Positions 6,417-6,645 of a stretch of DNA of 6,645 nt are shown here, in pieces. The first letter of the stretch is position 1. The number at the start of each line of letters is the position of its first letter. The stretch is from JBDHBD01 sp039586095 (GTDB lineage Bacteria > Gemmatimonadota > Gemmatimonadetes > Palauibacterales > Palauibacteraceae), in the NCBI GenBank assembly GCA_039586095.1, contig JBDHLB010000132.1:1-6645 (forward strand), in the 5' to 3' direction. Under the pieces are notes generated by a model. That model saw only the letters and a program-made list of their open reading frames with translations. It was not told the DNA's origin and searched no databases. The position numbers were made by a program, and so were the translations under genes.

Positions 6417-6645
6417 ATGCGAAGGATCCTCGCGCCGGGCTGCTGTGCCGTCTATCTGGTGTTCGGCTCCATGGCCGGCCTGGCCCACGTGCACGAATCG
6501 GCGGATCATCACGAGGAATCGCGAGGGCTGCACCTCGACCACGGTCACCTGAACGCGTCGGGCGATCACGACCGCCATCACGACGAGGGACACGCGCCCG
6601 CCAGAGATCGTACGGCACGTTTCGATCTCCGACACGTCGACCACC
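6417..6645 (+). CDS. His-rich exported protein, 3'-truncated by window edge
   Basis: The visible 76 codons start MRRILAPG. A hydrophobic core and GLA at 21-23 fit a Sec signal peptide cleaved before HVHE. The mature part has 13 His among residues 24-76, many in HxH or HH pairs mixed with Asp and Glu (HVHE, DHH, LHLDHGH, DHDRHHDEGH). This composition is typical of periplasmic or exported Zn/Ni/Cu/Co-binding proteins and of small proteins beside metal efflux or uptake systems. I do not recognise a named family, so metal binding is inferred from composition only. C9 and C10 fall inside the signal peptide and are too early for a convincing lipobox. It is divergent from the S8-like gene with 167 bases between starts. 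The gene was identified by its own signal peptide and start context, and it has no stop within the window. The rest of the protein could still reveal a membrane or DUF domain. Confidence 0.7.
   Translation, partial: MRRILAPGCCAVYLVFGSMAGLAHVHESADHHEESRGLHLDHGHLNASGDHDRHHDEGHAPARDRTARFDLRHVDH

Noticed and set aside
6330..6644. 104-codon open frame on the minus strand at the right end
   Set aside because: It is the shadow of the His-rich gene: CAC and CAT codons read as GTG and ATG antisense, giving a false Val/Met-rich protein.

Overview
This is a GC-rich bacterial window holding five genes and no RNA gene, transposon or CRISPR array that I can see. The layout is: the 3' end of an electron-transfer-flavoprotein alpha gene and a complete acyl-CoA dehydrogenase gene (both +, co-directional, 11 bases apart); a 234-base convergent gap; a purF-type amidophosphoribosyltransferase gene and a large secreted subtilisin/kexin-like gene (both -, 101 bases apart); then a divergent promoter region and the 5' end of a histidine-rich exported protein gene (+) that runs off the window.

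The strong third-position GC, the syntrophy-style ETF/acyl-CoA dehydrogenase pair, the exported S8 protein and the unusual 'MGGFFG' class of PurF suggest an uncultured, probably anaerobic or facultative, high-GC bacterium. My guess is an FCB-type or deltaproteobacterial lineage. No taxonomic marker is present, so this is low-confidence inference.

The left pair forms one functional unit: the dehydrogenase oxidises an acyl-CoA and passes electrons to the EtfAB flavoprotein, with etfB expected just outside the left edge. The centre holds two proteins whose sequences contradict their family names. The PurF homologue has all four [4Fe-4S] cysteines and a good PRPP loop, but it has lost the N-terminal cysteine nucleophile and the glutamine-binding residues of the glutaminase domain. 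The S8 protein has the Asp and His of a kexin/furin-like triad, but the catalytic Ser is Gly and the oxyanion Asn is Asp. It also carries a jelly-roll-like module in front of, not behind, the catalytic fold.

The right end has a compact divergent control region with a perfect 8-bp hairpin, a perfect 10-bp palindrome and a -10 element placed so close to the ATG that the histidine-rich gene is probably read from a leaderless mRNA. No evidence ties all five genes into one pathway. The best leads for something undescribed are the two family members with degenerate active sites.
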